From NCBI GenBank assembly GCA_019637315.1, contig JAHBVU010000007.1, positions 124,001-188,000 of the forward strand: a stretch of 64,000 bases of DNA, read 5' to 3'. The notes below the pieces were generated by a model, which was not told the DNA's origin, ran no database searches, and saw only the letters and a program-made list of their open reading frames with translations. The translations under genes were made by a program, and so were the position numbers. Below are positions 25,244 through 36,150 of the stretch, piece after piece (the first letter of the stretch is position 1; every line of letters begins with the position of its first letter). The stretch is from Gemmatimonadales bacterium. GTDB lineage: Bacteria; Gemmatimonadota; Gemmatimonadetes; Gemmatimonadales; GWC2-71-9.

Positions 25244-25820
25244 GGTAGGGCCAGAGCAGGGTGCGAAGGTCCTGCCTGACGAGACGCCGAAGCGATCCGA
25301 CTGGTGCGTAGGCCCAGGCGGTGTAGGTCCCGACCCAGGTAATCCAGACTGCCCGGGCCAGCGCCGCACGATCGAGCCCGGGCGCAATCCATCGTTCCAT
25401 CACCGCACGGTCGATGATGGCACGGATTCGTCCGATGACCAGCGTCTCGCGCGCCTTGGCAGCCCTGGCGCCCCCTGGTGTCGCGAGGTGCCCGGGATCG
25501 TAGAGATACGAATTGGAGAGGAGGTAGAGCCGCGCCGCGTTCCGGACGGCGACCTGCGCCAGCCTGTCGATCAACGCCCCGATCGGGTCGCCCTCGAGAT
25601 CGAGATCGTCGAGGACCGCATCGAGGATTCTACGATCGGCACGGTCCTCGATCAGAGCCAGCAACCTCCCGCGCGACCCGAATCGCTGAATCAGCCGAGC
25701 GGCGGTCAACCCGACCTCGGCGCCAATTTCGGCCAGCGTGACATGACGTCCGCGCCGGCGGACGACGCGGATGGCTTCCGCCAGAATCTCGTCATCCGTT
25801 TTCGCGGCGCGGCGGCTCAT
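25206..25820 (-). CDS. TetR-family transcriptional regulator
   Basis: 204 residues. The N-terminal helix-turn-helix reads D-D-E-I-L-A-E-A-I-R-V-V-R-R-R-G-R-H-V-T-L-A-E-I-G-A-E-V-G-L-T-A-A-R-L-I-Q-R-F-G-S-R. I chose the ATG at 25820 because GGAG lies 6 bases upstream; a longer reading starts at 25868 but covers the control region. It faces away from the oxidoreductase/acyl-CoA synthetase operon with a palindrome between them, so it likely represses that operon and itself. Its ligand may be an acyl-CoA or aromatic compound. Confidence 0.85.
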   Translation of the reverse strand: MSRRAAKTDDEILAEAIRVVRRRGRHVTLAEIGAEVGLTAARLIQRFGSRGRLLALIEDRADRRILDAVLDDLDLEGDPIGALIDRLAQVAVRNAARLYLLSNSYLYDPGHLATPGGARAAKARETLVIGRIRAIIDRAVMERWIAPGLDRAALARAVWITWVGTYTAWAYAPVGSLRRLVRQDLRTLLWPYLTPRARVRHSAR

Positions 25821-25875
25821 CTCGATCTCCGAATGGCGGGCGAGGCTTGCTTGCCCGTGGCCGGACAATCATTAC

Positions 25876-25890
25876 CTTAATTCCATTAAG
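25876..25890. promoter_or_regulatory. TetR-type operator palindrome
   Basis: CTTAAT-TCC-ATTAAG is a perfect inverted repeat with 6-base arms and 3-base spacer in the 120-base divergent gap. A minus-strand TATACT (25889-25894) abuts it and could be the regulator's -10 box. It is the only AT-rich stretch nearby. Confidence 0.6.
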
Positions 25891-25940
25891 TATACGCCGG
25901 TACTCTGACCGGCCTCAACCCATCTGGTACGAGGCACTGC

Positions 25941-26951
25941 ATGCGGGCTGTCGTTACCGTGGCGCACGGCGGGCGGGACCAGCTCGTCTATCGCACCGAT
26001 TATCCCGATCCAACCCCCGGCCCCACCGATGTCCTGGTTGCCGTGGCAGCGACGGCTCTCAACTATCACGACATCTTCACCCGTCGCGGCATGCCCGGGA
26101 TCCGGATTCCCCTGCCGATCGTCGTGGGGTCGGACATCGCGGGCACGGTCGCATCGATCGGTTCGCAGGTAACCCGCTGGTCCCCCGGCGATCGGGTGGT
26201 GATCGACCCGGTGTACCGCGGAGGCAACCGGTTCGGCATGATTGGCGAGGTCGCCGATGGTGGGCGCGCCGAGTTCGTCTCTGTTCCCGAGACGCAGCTG
26301 ATTCGTGTGCCGGATGCTGTATCACTCGAGGACGCAGCGTCGCTGCCGCTGGCGTATGCCACCGCGCACCGGATGCTGGTCACCCGGGGTCGAGTCCAGG
26401 CCGGCGAGCGCGTCCTGGTACTGGGTGCGAGTGGCGGTGTGGGCGTCGCGTGCGTTCAGCTGGCCAAGCTGCTCGGCGCTGAGGTCGTCGCATGCGCCAG
26501 CTCAGCCGCGAAGATCGCCCGCCTCGAAGCACTCGGCGCCGATCATTGCATCAACTACCAGGAAACGCGTTTTGTCGACGGGGTCCGTGCGCGGTATGGC
26601 AAGCCACGCATCACTGGTGAAGGCGGCGTCGATGTGGCTGTCAACTTCACCGGAGGCGACACCTGGATCGAAACCCAGAAATGCGTTCGGGTGGGTGGGC
26701 GCATTCTGACCTGCGGCGCGACTGCCGGCTTCGACCTTCGTACCGATGCGCGCTACCTCTGGACCTTCGAGCACGAGATGATCGGCTCGAACGGCTGGAC
26801 CCCGGACGACATCGTCCGGCTGATGGCGATGATTGCCGAGGGACAGCTGGCACCCGTCATCGACACGCGGTTGCCGCTCGACCAGGCGGCCGAGGGTGAA
26901 CGATTGCTCGAGGACCGTGAAGTTGTCGGCAAGGTGCTGATCATACCATGA
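25941..26951 (+). CDS. MDR-family NAD(P)H:quinone/zinc-type oxidoreductase
   Basis: 336 residues of the medium-chain dehydrogenase superfamily: GroES-like N-terminus (L-N-Y-H-D-I-F-T-R-R-G, V-V-G-S-D-I-A-G), then the Rossmann motif V-L-G-A-S-G-G-V-G-V-A near residue 155. The structural zinc cysteines are missing, as in quinone oxidoreductases and enoyl reductases. It is followed by an acyl-CoA synthetase with an ATGA overlap, which hints at a reductase acting on an acyl-CoA or related intermediate. Likely controlled by the divergent TetR. Confidence 0.88.
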   Translation: MRAVVTVAHGGRDQLVYRTDYPDPTPGPTDVLVAVAATALNYHDIFTRRGMPGIRIPLPIVVGSDIAGTVASIGSQVTRWSPGDRVVIDPVYRGGNRFGMIGEVADGGRAEFVSVPETQLIRVPDAVSLEDAASLPLAYATAHRMLVTRGRVQAGERVLVLGASGGVGVACVQLAKLLGAEVVACASSAAKIARLEALGADHCINYQETRFVDGVRARYGKPRITGEGGVDVAVNFTGGDTWIETQKCVRVGGRILTCGATAGFDLRTDARYLWTFEHEMIGSNGWTPDDIVRLMAMIAEGQLAPVIDTRLPLDQAAEGERLLEDREVVGKVLIIP

Positions 26952-28459
26952 TCGATCGCGTCAATCTGGGCAACGTTACCTCGAGTGAAGCGCCGGACCA
27001 TCCGGCCTTCATCGATCTCCGCACACCGGGCGCGCCGGTAACCTGGTCGACAGCCACCCTCGACGCTACCGCCAACGCCGTTGCCCGCGGGCTGGTCCGA
27101 CTCGGCCACGCGCCGGGGACCCGAATCGCGATCCTGGCGGAGAACCGGGCAGAGTTCCTGGCGGTCTATTTCGGCATCCTCAGGGCCGGCATGGTCGCTG
27201 TTCCGATCAATTTCAAGCTGCCTGCGGAGACGGTCGCGTTCATCTTCGCGGACGCTGACATTGCGGCGGTCGTGACGGACCAGGAACGGGCGGGTCTCGT
27301 ACCCGAAGGGGTTGTAACGATCCGATTCGATGACCCCGGGCCACACGGTTTTCAGCAGTTCCTGGATGCCGGCCCGTGGGAGACAGTCCACCCTGGCCCG
27401 AACGATCTGGCCAAGATCCTCTATACCTCCGGGTCGACCGGACGTCCCAAAGGCGTGCCCCTGCTCCACGAGGGCCAGCTCTGGGCACTCCGGAAGTACT
27501 ACGTGGGCTGCGACGCCGGGCGACGGGACGTCACGCTGGTCGTCGCGCCAACCTATCACAAGAACGGCCTCTTCTTCTCCACGGTGGCGGTGTCGAACGG
27601 GATGACCATCGTGTCGCTGCCGCGTTTCGAAGCCCGGCAGTACCTGGAGACGGTTGCCGCCTATCGCTGTACGGTCTTGTCAGGCATTCCCACCATGTTC
27701 GCGCTGATTGCGCGAGAGCGCGAACTGCTGGCGCAGCTCGACCTCCGGCACGTCCGCCAGGTACTGATCGGCTCTGCTCCACTGACTGATGCGCTGCTTG
27801 CGCAGGTCCAGTCGATCTTTCCGGACGCCGTCATTGGCAACAGCTACGGGACGACCGAGGCCGGCCCGTGCCCCTTCGGCCCGCACCCGGCTGGCCTGGC
27901 GCGACCGCCGCTCTCGCTTGGGCACCCGTGGCCTGATGTGGAGTGGCGCCTTGCCGGCGGGTCGTCTCCCGACGAAGGTGTCTTCGAGCTGCGCAGCCCG
28001 GCCCTGATGCCCGGCTATCTCAACCTCGACCGCGTCACGGCCGAGCGAGTTCGGGATGGGTGGTATACCACTGGCGACCTGATGCGTCGCGACGTGGACG
28101 GGTTCTTTTACTTCATTGGTCGGGCGGACGACATGTTCGTCTGCGGCGGTGAGAACGTCTACCCCGGTGAAGTCGAGGGGGTGCTCGAGCGGCATCCGGG
28201 CGTGGCGCAAGCTGCGGTCGTCCCGGTGGCCGACGAGATCAAGGGCCAGATCCCGGTAGCGTTCGTGGTCGCAACGCCAGGGCAGGCCATCTCGGAAGCA
28301 GAGCTTCGGCGTTATGCGCTCGACCACGGTCCCGCCTATGCCCACCCCCGCGCGGTCGTCGTCGTTCCGGAAATCCCGGTCGCGGGCACCCACAAGGTCG
28401 ACCGCCACCGGCTGATCGAGGAGGCCACCAGGGTGATTCGAGGTCGCGGCCGCCGTTAG
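26948..28459 (+). CDS. AMP-dependent acyl-CoA synthetase/ligase
   Basis: 503 residues of the adenylate-forming superfamily. The P-loop is L-Y-T-S-G-S-T-G-R-P-K-G, the adenine-binding block N-S-Y-G-T-T-E-A-G-P, then T-T-G-D-L and the hinge F-I-G-R-A-D-D-M-F-V. The C-terminal K of T-H-K-V-D-R-H is the catalytic lysine. It activates a carboxylic acid to its CoA thioester; chain length is not readable. Translationally coupled to the oxidoreductase. Confidence 0.92.
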   Translation: MIDRVNLGNVTSSEAPDHPAFIDLRTPGAPVTWSTATLDATANAVARGLVRLGHAPGTRIAILAENRAEFLAVYFGILRAGMVAVPINFKLPAETVAFIFADADIAAVVTDQERAGLVPEGVVTIRFDDPGPHGFQQFLDAGPWETVHPGPNDLAKILYTSGSTGRPKGVPLLHEGQLWALRKYYVGCDAGRRDVTLVVAPTYHKNGLFFSTVAVSNGMTIVSLPRFEARQYLETVAAYRCTVLSGIPTMFALIARERELLAQLDLRHVRQVLIGSAPLTDALLAQVQSIFPDAVIGNSYGTTEAGPCPFGPHPAGLARPPLSLGHPWPDVEWRLAGGSSPDEGVFELRSPALMPGYLNLDRVTAERVRDGWYTTGDLMRRDVDGFFYFIGRADDMFVCGGENVYPGEVEGVLERHPGVAQAAVVPVADEIKGQIPVAFVVATPGQAISEAELRRYALDHGPAYAHPRAVVVVPEIPVAGTHKVDRHRLIEEATRVIRGRGRR

Positions 28460-28497
28460 GTTGCCAAATCGTCGGCGGTAAGGCATGGTACGGCGAC

Positions 28498-29391
28498 ATG
28501 AATCCAGCCAGGACCGCGGGCCTCACCGCGCTCGCCCTCACGGCGTTTGCTGCCAACTCCGTTCTCTGTCGGCTTGCGCTGGCCGAAGCAGTCATCGACC
28601 CCGGAACCTTCACCGCGCTTCGGCTCGTGGCCGGCGCGGTTACGCTTGGCGCGCTGGTTCGGAGCCGGCCGAGCGCTTCGAGAAGCTCAGGACGGTCCTG
28701 GTGGCCAGCCGTGCTCCTCTTTCTGTATGCGGTTCCCTTCTCGTTTGCCTATGTCGGCCTGAGCACCGGTACCGGAGCACTGCTGCTCTTTGGCACCGTG
28801 CAAGTCACCATGATTCTGGCCAGCCTCCGTCGAGAGGGGCGTCCGCGACCGGGCCAGTGGGCGGGCCTGGCCGTCGCGTTCGGGGGGCTCGTGTACCTGC
28901 TGCTTCCGGGCGTCACGGCACCGCCAGTCGCCAGTGCAGCATTGATGGTCGTAGCCGGCGTGGCGTGGGGGTTCTACTCGCTTGCTGGGCGGGGGTTGCC
29001 TGACCCTCTGGCGCAGACCGCGACCAACTTCGGGCGGACGGTTCCGATGGCCGCGATCCTGCTCCTCGCAACCTGGAGCGGGGACGACCTCGAACTGCGC
29101 GGCGTCGTGCTGGCCGTGATCTCTGGAGCGCTGGCTTCGGGCGTCGGCTACGTCATCTGGTATCAGGCGCTGCGCGGACTCACCGGGATAGCAGCAGCAG
29201 TCGTCCAACTCGCCGTGCCGGTCATCGCAGCGGCCGGCGGTACGGTGCTCCTCGCTGAGCCGGTCACCATCCGGCTGGCGGTGGCGAGCGCGCTCGTCCT
29301 GGGTGGCATCGGCTTGGCGCTCAAGGCGGGGGTGACGCCATCAGGTGTCCTAGTGCCCGGTAGAAGGTCGGGACGACACCGTCCGCTATGA
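28498..29391 (+). CDS. EamA/DMT-family transporter
   Basis: 297 residues with about ten hydrophobic segments forming two EamA repeats; the second contains G-Y-V-I-W-Y-Q-A-L-R-G and V-P-V-I-A-A-A-G-G-T-V-L-L-A-E-P. These export metabolites or amino acids. It follows the acyl-CoA synthetase by 38 bases. Its 3' end overlaps the end of atpG by 6 bases on the opposite strand. Confidence 0.88.
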   Translation: MNPARTAGLTALALTAFAANSVLCRLALAEAVIDPGTFTALRLVAGAVTLGALVRSRPSASRSSGRSWWPAVLLFLYAVPFSFAYVGLSTGTGALLLFGTVQVTMILASLRREGRPRPGQWAGLAVAFGGLVYLLLPGVTAPPVASAALMVVAGVAWGFYSLAGRGLPDPLAQTATNFGRTVPMAAILLLATWSGDDLELRGVVLAVISGALASGVGYVIWYQALRGLTGIAAAVVQLAVPVIAAAGGTVLLAEPVTIRLAVASALVLGGIGLALKAGVTPSGVLVPGRRSGRHRPL

Positions 29392-30282
29392 GGTATGATC
29401 CCGGCGCGCCAGGACCTGATAACCAGAGACGATATCCAGGAGCTCGGTCGTGATCGATGACTGGCGGTGCAGATGAAACTCTCCTCGAAGGACCAGCAAC
29501 CGATCGTCGACATTCCGCTCAGCAGCATGCATGGCGGCACGACGGCTGGCGTGCTCGCTCGCGAGTGACTCCGCAGCCGCTCGGCAGAGCGTCACGAACA
29601 GGTACTGGCGCACCACCGAAGTAAACAGCGAGGTCCAGTCACCCGCCGCCATTGGAAGCGCCCGAGGGCGCCATGGCTCAGCCGCCAATGCCTCGAGCCT
29701 GGCGCGTTCGAACGGCAGCACCGTACGGACGGTCGGCCGGAAGATGGCACCGCTATATGGACGATTGAAGTACACCCGAATTCCGTCCGTCGAGCCCGCG
29801 GTACGCCAACCATCGATTCGGGCGAGCAGTTCCTCAACCAGGGCTCCAATCAGCGCAGCCGATGCCGGGAGCGACAGGGTCGCTTCCGGCTGCGCGCCAC
29901 CATCGGCCAGGCGCGCACCAATCCGGGCCCCGACAGCCAGTACCGGACCGCGGGCCTCTGCGCGGCGAGCCTGGTGCTGATCGAGAAAGTAGGCTGCGAT
30001 CCTCTCGTTGAATGCTCCGCACAAGCCCTGATCGGACCCAAACACGATCGCGCCCGCCCGGTGGACGGCCTCGTCGCCAGCGATCTCGCCAACCGCGCCG
30101 GGTCGTGTATGAAGCAGGATCTGCAGCCCATAGTCGACGTTCTGGGCATATTCCTCCAACGCCGCAGCCGCGACCTCGTACTGCCGGATACTCACCGTCG
30201 CAAGCGCCTTCATCGTGCGAACAATGGAACGCAGATCCTCAGCGGTCTCCAGCCGCCGCCTGATCCGCTCATACGTTTGCAT
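29386..30282 (-). CDS. atpG: N-ATPase gamma subunit
   Basis: 298 residues. The N-terminal coiled region [22 protein letters not shown] and the [11 protein letters not shown] loop identify the F1 gamma subunit, the central rotor shaft; the C-terminal helix ends [14 protein letters not shown]. It diverges from housekeeping gamma in the middle. It overlaps atpA by 14 bases and is the last gene of the operon. Confidence 0.92.
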   Translation of the reverse strand: MQTYERIRRRLETAEDLRSIVRTMKALATVSIRQYEVAAAALEEYAQNVDYGLQILLHTRPGAVGEIAGDEAVHRAGAIVFGSDQGLCGAFNERIAAYFLDQHQARRAEARGPVLAVGARIGARLADGGAQPEATLSLPASAALIGALVEELLARIDGWRTAGSTDGIRVYFNRPYSGAIFRPTVRTVLPFERARLEALAAEPWRPRALPMAAGDWTSLFTSVVRQYLFVTLCRAAAESLASEHASRRAAMHAAERNVDDRLLVLRGEFHLHRQSSITTELLDIVSGYQVLARRDHTS

Positions 30283-31816
30283 CAGACCCCGCTCGCCACG
30301 TGTCGAGGTGACGGCCAGCCACCGTCAGGATCTGGTCACGCTGCGTATCGGCCAGACGATCTCCCCTCCTGATGGCGGCAGCCACGTCCGGGAGCTCGCG
30401 GACGACGGCATCGCGAACCAGCGCTTCCGCCTCGGCGATGCGGGAAACCGAGAGGTTGTCGAACAACCCGGACGTGACGATGAGCAGCGTGATCACCTGC
30501 TCCGCAGCTGGCACGGTTGCAAACTGCGGCTGCTTGAGCACTTCGCGGACCCTCTCGCCGCGGATCAGCGTTCGCCGGGTCTCCTCATCGAGGCGAGTTC
30601 CAAAGCGCGTGAATGCCTCCAGTTCCTCGAACTGACTGTACGCCAATCGAAGGTCCGCCGCGATGGCGCGATACGAGGCCAGCTGCGATTTACCGCCCAC
30701 CCGGGACACGGACAAACCAACGTCCACAGCCGGAAGAACCCCTTTCTGGAACAGGCCAGGAGACAAGTACACTTGGCCATCCGTGATCGAAATGAGGTTG
30801 GTCGGAATGTAGGCCGACAGGTTCTGGGCCTCCGTCTCGACGACGGGCAGCGCCGTGATCGAGCCGCCCCCAAACTCCGGCCGCAGGCGCGTCGCGCGCT
30901 CGAGCAGACGGGCATGCAGGTAAAAGATGTCGCCCGGGAACGCCTCCCGCCCTGGCGGCCGGTGCAGCAACAGCGAGAGCTCGCGGTACGCCTGGGCGTG
31001 GCGAGTCAGATCGTCGTAGACGATCAGCACGTCCCGCCCGTCCTCCATGAAGTACTCCGCGATGCTGGTTGCTGCGTATGGAGCGATGTACTGGAGGCCG
31101 GGCGCCGCCTCGCCGGGTGCCACGACGACGACCGAATACTCGAGGGCGCCGCGCTGCCTGAGCTCAGTTACGAGGCCGGCAACCGAGGCAGTCTGCTGTC
31201 CAATGGCGCAGTACACGCAGATGACGTCCTGATCGTGCTGATTCAGAATCGTATCCAGCGCCAGCGCCGATTTGCCCGTCTGGCGATCGCCCAGGATGAG
31301 CTCCCGCTGGCCCCGACCGATCGGCACCAGCGCATCGACAACCTTGAGCCCCGTCTGGAGCGGAACGGTGACCGGCGCCCGGTGAATGATCGGACGCGCC
31401 TCCCGCTCGACCGGCCACCGAGCCGCGGCGCGGACCTGCCCGCCGCCGTCCAGCGGATGCCCCGTCGGATCAATGACTCGGCCGAGCAGCCCGGGGCCGA
31501 CCGGGACATCGGTTACCCGACCGGTCCGACGCACCTCGCTCCCGGCCACGATGGCTCGGCCATCGCCCAGGAGAATGACGCCCACCTCGTCGGGGTCGAG
31601 ATTGAACGCAAGCCCGGTCACCCCGGCAGCGAACTCAACCAGCTCCTCCGCACCAACCCCAGGAAGGCCGTCTACCCGAGCCGTCCCCTGTCCGACCGAC
31701 CGAACTGTTCCTACCTCACGGAGCGTCAGGCCGGGCTGGCGGCTCCGATTGGCCGCCGCGAGAAGGCCTGGAGTCCCGTCGAGCGCGGACAAAAGCTGCG
31801 CATTCGATTCAATCAC
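30269..31816 (-). CDS. atpA: N-ATPase alpha subunit
   Basis: 515 residues. Walker A is G-D-R-Q-T-G-K-S, with V-L-I-V-Y-D-D-L-T (Walker B) and [10 protein letters not shown]. It is the non-catalytic nucleotide-binding alpha subunit of F1. I chose the GTG at 31816, which overlaps the atpF stop (GTGATTGA); the longer reading lies within atpF. The N-terminus is typical for N-type ATPases. Confidence 0.94.
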   Translation of the reverse strand: MIESNAQLLSALDGTPGLLAAANRSRQPGLTLREVGTVRSVGQGTARVDGLPGVGAEELVEFAAGVTGLAFNLDPDEVGVILLGDGRAIVAGSEVRRTGRVTDVPVGPGLLGRVIDPTGHPLDGGGQVRAAARWPVEREARPIIHRAPVTVPLQTGLKVVDALVPIGRGQRELILGDRQTGKSALALDTILNQHDQDVICVYCAIGQQTASVAGLVTELRQRGALEYSVVVVAPGEAAPGLQYIAPYAATSIAEYFMEDGRDVLIVYDDLTRHAQAYRELSLLLHRPPGREAFPGDIFYLHARLLERATRLRPEFGGGSITALPVVETEAQNLSAYIPTNLISITDGQVYLSPGLFQKGVLPAVDVGLSVSRVGGKSQLASYRAIAADLRLAYSQFEELEAFTRFGTRLDEETRRTLIRGERVREVLKQPQFATVPAAEQVITLLIVTSGLFDNLSVSRIAEAEALVRDAVVRELPDVAAAIRRGDRLADTQRDQILTVAGRHLDTWRAGSDANV

Positions 31817-32594
31817 GGTCGCGATCCGGAATCGGCTCGGCAGCCAGCATCTCACTCATGGCATCTTCGAGCGACTGAAGGTAATCGTCGATGGCCCAAG
31901 CGACCTTCCATCCTCCGGCCCGCAGTTCGACCCCGGCCACGAGGGCCGGGTCGGTCTCGAACCGCATGTCGCCCTCGTACGCGGCGGCGACCCCGACCGC
32001 ACGCCGAACCTCCATCTCTTGCTCCGCAGACAAGGGAAACGCCGTTCGGACAACCGGCTGGCGTGCACCGGCGTCGCGGGCGGCCGTTCGAATCCGCTCT
32101 CGGGTCTCGGAGTCGAGCGTCGCCAGCCGCTCCGTAAAGCGAGTCACCAGCCGCGCCTCTATCTCCGTATCGGCCATCTCCCGGAGCGCCTGCCGGATCA
32201 CAGCCAGGCTTTCGTGACCTACCCGGCGACGGAGCTCGCGAACGAAGGCCGCCCGCTCCTGCTCCAGCCCATGCTGCCACCGCGCCCGCAGTGCCTCGAC
32301 CTCAGCCCGTGCCACGCGAACCTGTTCCAGCCGCATGGCCTCGAGCTCGGCCCGAGTCTCAGCCAGCCGACGCTCACGGTCCGACTCGAATTCGGCAGTC
32401 AGCCGCCGGTACTGCTCGCCCTCCGCGGCTGCCGCCTCACGCAACTGTCGGGCGTCCTCCGTTTCCGCGCGAATCCGTTCTTCACGCGTGCGCATGACCC
32501 GGGTGACGGGGTCATACAGAAAGCGCCGGAGCAACCAGACCAGCAACGCAAAGTTGATGATCTGCGCAACGACGGTAAACGGATCGATCAGCAA
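31809..32594 (-). CDS. atpF: N-ATPase b subunit with delta-like C-terminal region
   Basis: 261 residues, much longer than a standard b subunit (about 160). One membrane helix ([15 protein letters not shown]) is followed by a long charged helix to about residue 150. The last 75 or so residues contain P-L-S-A-E-Q-E (about 187-193) and [14 protein letters not shown] (about 215-228), which resemble the C-terminal domain of the F1 delta subunit. No separate atpH exists in the operon. The likely start is TTG at 32594, just after the atpE stop. Confidence 0.85.
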   Translation of the reverse strand: MLIDPFTVVAQIINFALLVWLLRRFLYDPVTRVMRTREERIRAETEDARQLREAAAAEGEQYRRLTAEFESDRERRLAETRAELEAMRLEQVRVARAEVEALRARWQHGLEQERAAFVRELRRRVGHESLAVIRQALREMADTEIEARLVTRFTERLATLDSETRERIRTAARDAGARQPVVRTAFPLSAEQEMEVRRAVGVAAAYEGDMRFETDPALVAGVELRAGGWKVAWAIDDYLQSLEDAMSEMLAAEPIPDRDRD

Positions 32595-32598
32595 CTGC

Positions 32599-32886
32599 TT
32601 ATCCGCCGGCGCGCGAAAGCAACGCGGCCCAGAAGGGGTTGGCAAAGATCAGAACGATCGCGATGACAAAACAATAAATGCCGGACGACTCAATGATCGC
32701 GAGGCCGATGAACAGCGTTCGACTGATCGAGTTTGCCTCATCCGGCTGCTGTGCGATCGAGGCCAGTGCCTGGACGATGGCGCGGCCTTCGGCGAGGGCC
32801 GGGGCTACCGATCCGACGCTCACCGCCACGCTGGCCATGATGATGGACACGATCCCAACCCAATCAAGCCCCCCTAAGCTAGCCAT
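32599..32886 (-). CDS. atpE: N-ATPase c subunit (rotor ring), two-carboxylate type
   Basis: 95 residues, two membrane helices. The second carries the ion-binding Glu66 with Ser67 and Tyr71 (I-E-S-S-G-I-Y), the same spacing as the sodium site of Ilyobacter c rings. The first helix has Glu33 (A-L-A-E-G-R) where the Ilyobacter protein has glutamine. Two membrane carboxylates per subunit are typical of N-type ATPase rings; they complicate prediction of Na+ versus H+ use. The ATG at 32886 overlaps the atpB stop by 8 bases with an AGAGGAG site. Confidence 0.93.
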   Translation of the reverse strand: MASLGGLDWVGIVSIIMASVAVSVGSVAPALAEGRAIVQALASIAQQPDEANSISRTLFIGLAIIESSGIYCFVIAIVLIFANPFWAALLSRAGG

Positions 32887-33589
32887 CGGTGCTCCTCTGT
32901 CGTTCCGATGTGGCGACCACCTCGTCATGCGCTCGAGTGGCCGAAGCGATGTACACCATCGCCAGGACGGCGAAGATATATGCCTGAATGACGCCGATCA
33001 GCAGCCCGAATGCCTGCATGATGGCGGGGACGAGCAGCGGCGCGAGACCGAGCAGGAGAGCGACGATTACCGTGCCACTCATCATATTGCCGAACAGCCG
33101 CAGCGCCAGCGCGAGCGTACGGGACAACTCACCCAGGATCGTGAAGGGCAGGATGAACAGCGACGGCTGCGCATATTGCTTCAAATAGCCGCGAAGCCCG
33201 TGCTCCCGAATGCCGAACACCGGCACCGCAACAAAGACGCAGAGCGCCAGCGACGCCGTGGTCGACAATGAACCGGTCGGGGCGTGGTATCCCGGCACGA
33301 TGCTCAGCACGTTGGAAACGAGGACGAAGAGGAACAGCGTTCCTACGAAACTGAGTACCGGTCCAGGACGTTGTCCGCTCACCTCGCGGATCTGATCGAG
33401 AATGAGCGACACGACCGCCTCGAGAATGTTCTGACCGCGGGTGAGGGTGCCGTCGGTTCGCAAGCCACGTCCCAGCAACCATGACGCGCCTGCCAGCAGG
33501 ATCATCACGGCCCACGTCCAGACCAGGGTGGCATTGACCTTGACCACACCCCACTGCCAGAAGACGATCTCGTCCGGAGTCAGATCCAC
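32879..33589 (-). CDS. atpB: N-ATPase a subunit
   Basis: 236 residues with about five to six membrane helices. L-G-E-L-S-R-T-L-A-L-A-L-R-L-F-G-N-M contains the essential stator arginine, and the later I-Q-A-Y-I-F-A-V-L-A-M-V-Y-I is the family C-terminal helix. It forms the ion half-channels against the c ring. The start is GTG at 33589 with AAGGAGG 8 bases upstream; the reading frame before it has no family similarity. Confidence 0.93.
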   Translation of the reverse strand: MDLTPDEIVFWQWGVVKVNATLVWTWAVMILLAGASWLLGRGLRTDGTLTRGQNILEAVVSLILDQIREVSGQRPGPVLSFVGTLFLFVLVSNVLSIVPGYHAPTGSLSTTASLALCVFVAVPVFGIREHGLRGYLKQYAQPSLFILPFTILGELSRTLALALRLFGNMMSGTVIVALLLGLAPLLVPAIMQAFGLLIGVIQAYIFAVLAMVYIASATRAHDEVVATSERQRSTDG

Positions 33590-33602
33590 TCCCGTTCCCT
33601 CC

Positions 33603-33923
33603 TTACGAACCTGACGGGGGATCGCCGGCTGGGCTGGGTTGCCCGGGCCGGTCTGGCGCACCCACGACGCGAATCAGGATCGTGCGCGCCACCAGGAAGC
33701 CCGCAACCGATACCAACAGGGGAACGACCTGTCCACCGGACAACAGGACGATACCCGCCGCGGCTCCCGCGGTCCGAACCAGGAAGCTGCCGACCACGAG
33801 CAATGCCGGGAATCGAACCGTCGCGATCCGACGCACGGTCCACCACAATCCTCCAAAGTACAGCAGGCCGAGCCCAAGACCGCCAGCTGCGGACAGCAGT
33901 GACCTCGCAACGACCTCAGTCAT
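33603..33923 (-). CDS. atpR: N-ATPase accessory subunit AtpR
   Basis: 106 residues with about three membrane helices (L-L-S-A-A-G-G-L-G-L-G-L-L-Y-F-G-G-L-W-W-T-V, F-P-A-L-L-V-V-G-S-F-L-V-R-T-A). The L-Y-F-G-G-L-W-W-T-V segment matches AtpR, found only in N-ATPase operons and thought to assist c-ring assembly or ion-channel function. Its start overlaps the atpQ stop (ATGACTGA). Confidence 0.88.
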   Translation of the reverse strand: MTEVVARSLLSAAGGLGLGLLYFGGLWWTVRRIATVRFPALLVVGSFLVRTAGAAAGIVLLSGGQVVPLLVSVAGFLVARTILIRVVGAPDRPGQPSPAGDPPSGS

Positions 33924-34245
33924 TGGTTCCGCCCGGATCGCTGCCCTCGTCCTTCGACTGAATCGCACGTTGCTCGAGCGAGACCCAGTACCAGGCGTTC
34001 CAGCACCCGATTACCAGGCCAGCCACCAGCAGCATCAGCGTCCAGGAGTACCGGCTCGGCCAGCGGGCATCGATCCATACGCCAAGCGCAACACCCAGAA
34101 CGGTGGGCAGCGCGATCGACCAGCCGACCATACCGTACATGCCAAGCCCGAACCAGGTGCCGCGCTCCCGATGGCGGCGAGCACGCTGACGGCGTCGGGC
34201 GCGGCGGGCAATGCGGCTCGCCAGCGGATCATCGGGCGCCGACAC
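33916..34245 (-). CDS. atpQ: N-ATPase accessory subunit AtpQ (AtpI-like)
   Basis: 109 residues. A strongly basic N-terminus (R-I-A-R-R-A-R-R-R-Q-R-A-R-R-H-R-E-R) is followed by two membrane helices, the second with L-V-A-G-L-V-I-G-C-W-N-A-W-Y-W-V. This is the AtpI/AtpQ pattern, linked to c-ring assembly. GTG start inside the end of atpC, with GGAGG just before it. Confidence 0.85.
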   Translation of the reverse strand: MSAPDDPLASRIARRARRRQRARRHRERGTWFGLGMYGMVGWSIALPTVLGVALGVWIDARWPSRYSWTLMLLVAGLVIGCWNAWYWVSLEQRAIQSKDEGSDPGGTND

Positions 34246-34627
34246 GATCCTCCAACTCCATCAAACGGCGGATGAAGTCCGCTTCGAGGCGAGCGACGGC
34301 GCTGCGCGCCTGACGGGTCCGCTCGTCGACCGCCCGAAACTCTTCCTCGACCAGAACGTGTAATCGATCCGGATCGTCGCCGAGAACCCCCCGCGGGGTG
34401 GACACCGTTACCAGGGCACCGCGCTTTACCATCAGACCGCCGTCGACCGCCGCAAACCGTTCCTCCCCGCCTGGCAACAGGTAGGATACCAGGCCGGGCA
34501 CAAGGGCAGCCAGAACGTCCGTGTGCCGCGGCAGCAGCGTAAAGCTCCCGTGCAACCCGTCGGCTGTAACCTTCTCGACCGTCTCGTCAGTCAGCACCTC
34601 GGTTGCCAGCAGGATCTTCAATCGCAT
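34229..34627 (-). CDS. atpC: N-ATPase epsilon subunit
   Basis: 132 residues: N-terminal beta domain (L-L-P-R-H-T-D-V-L-A-A-L-V-P-G-L-V, the G-x-H equivalent region) and a C-terminal helical part rich in Arg/Glu. It couples F1 to the rotor. In the N-type order it follows atpD, here with 5 bases between. Confidence 0.9.
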   Translation of the reverse strand: MRLKILLATEVLTDETVEKVTADGLHGSFTLLPRHTDVLAALVPGLVSYLLPGGEERFAAVDGGLMVKRGALVTVSTPRGVLGDDPDRLHVLVEEEFRAVDERTRQARSAVARLEADFIRRLMELEDRVGAR

Positions 34628-34632
34628 TGGAC

Positions 34633-36039
<1,407 letters not shown>

Positions 36040-36150
36040 TCATCCTCGGAGGCAGCCCGGCAGCTGATCACCTCAGCGAGAGCCTACCTCGCACCGGCGC
36101 CGCGGTCGGTCGAGGACGCCGACCCGACCCCATGCGACATCTGGCTCCTG

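Noticed and set aside
30215-32137. 640-codon plus-strand frame across atpA
   Set aside because: It is antisense to a clear ATPase alpha subunit with Walker motifs.
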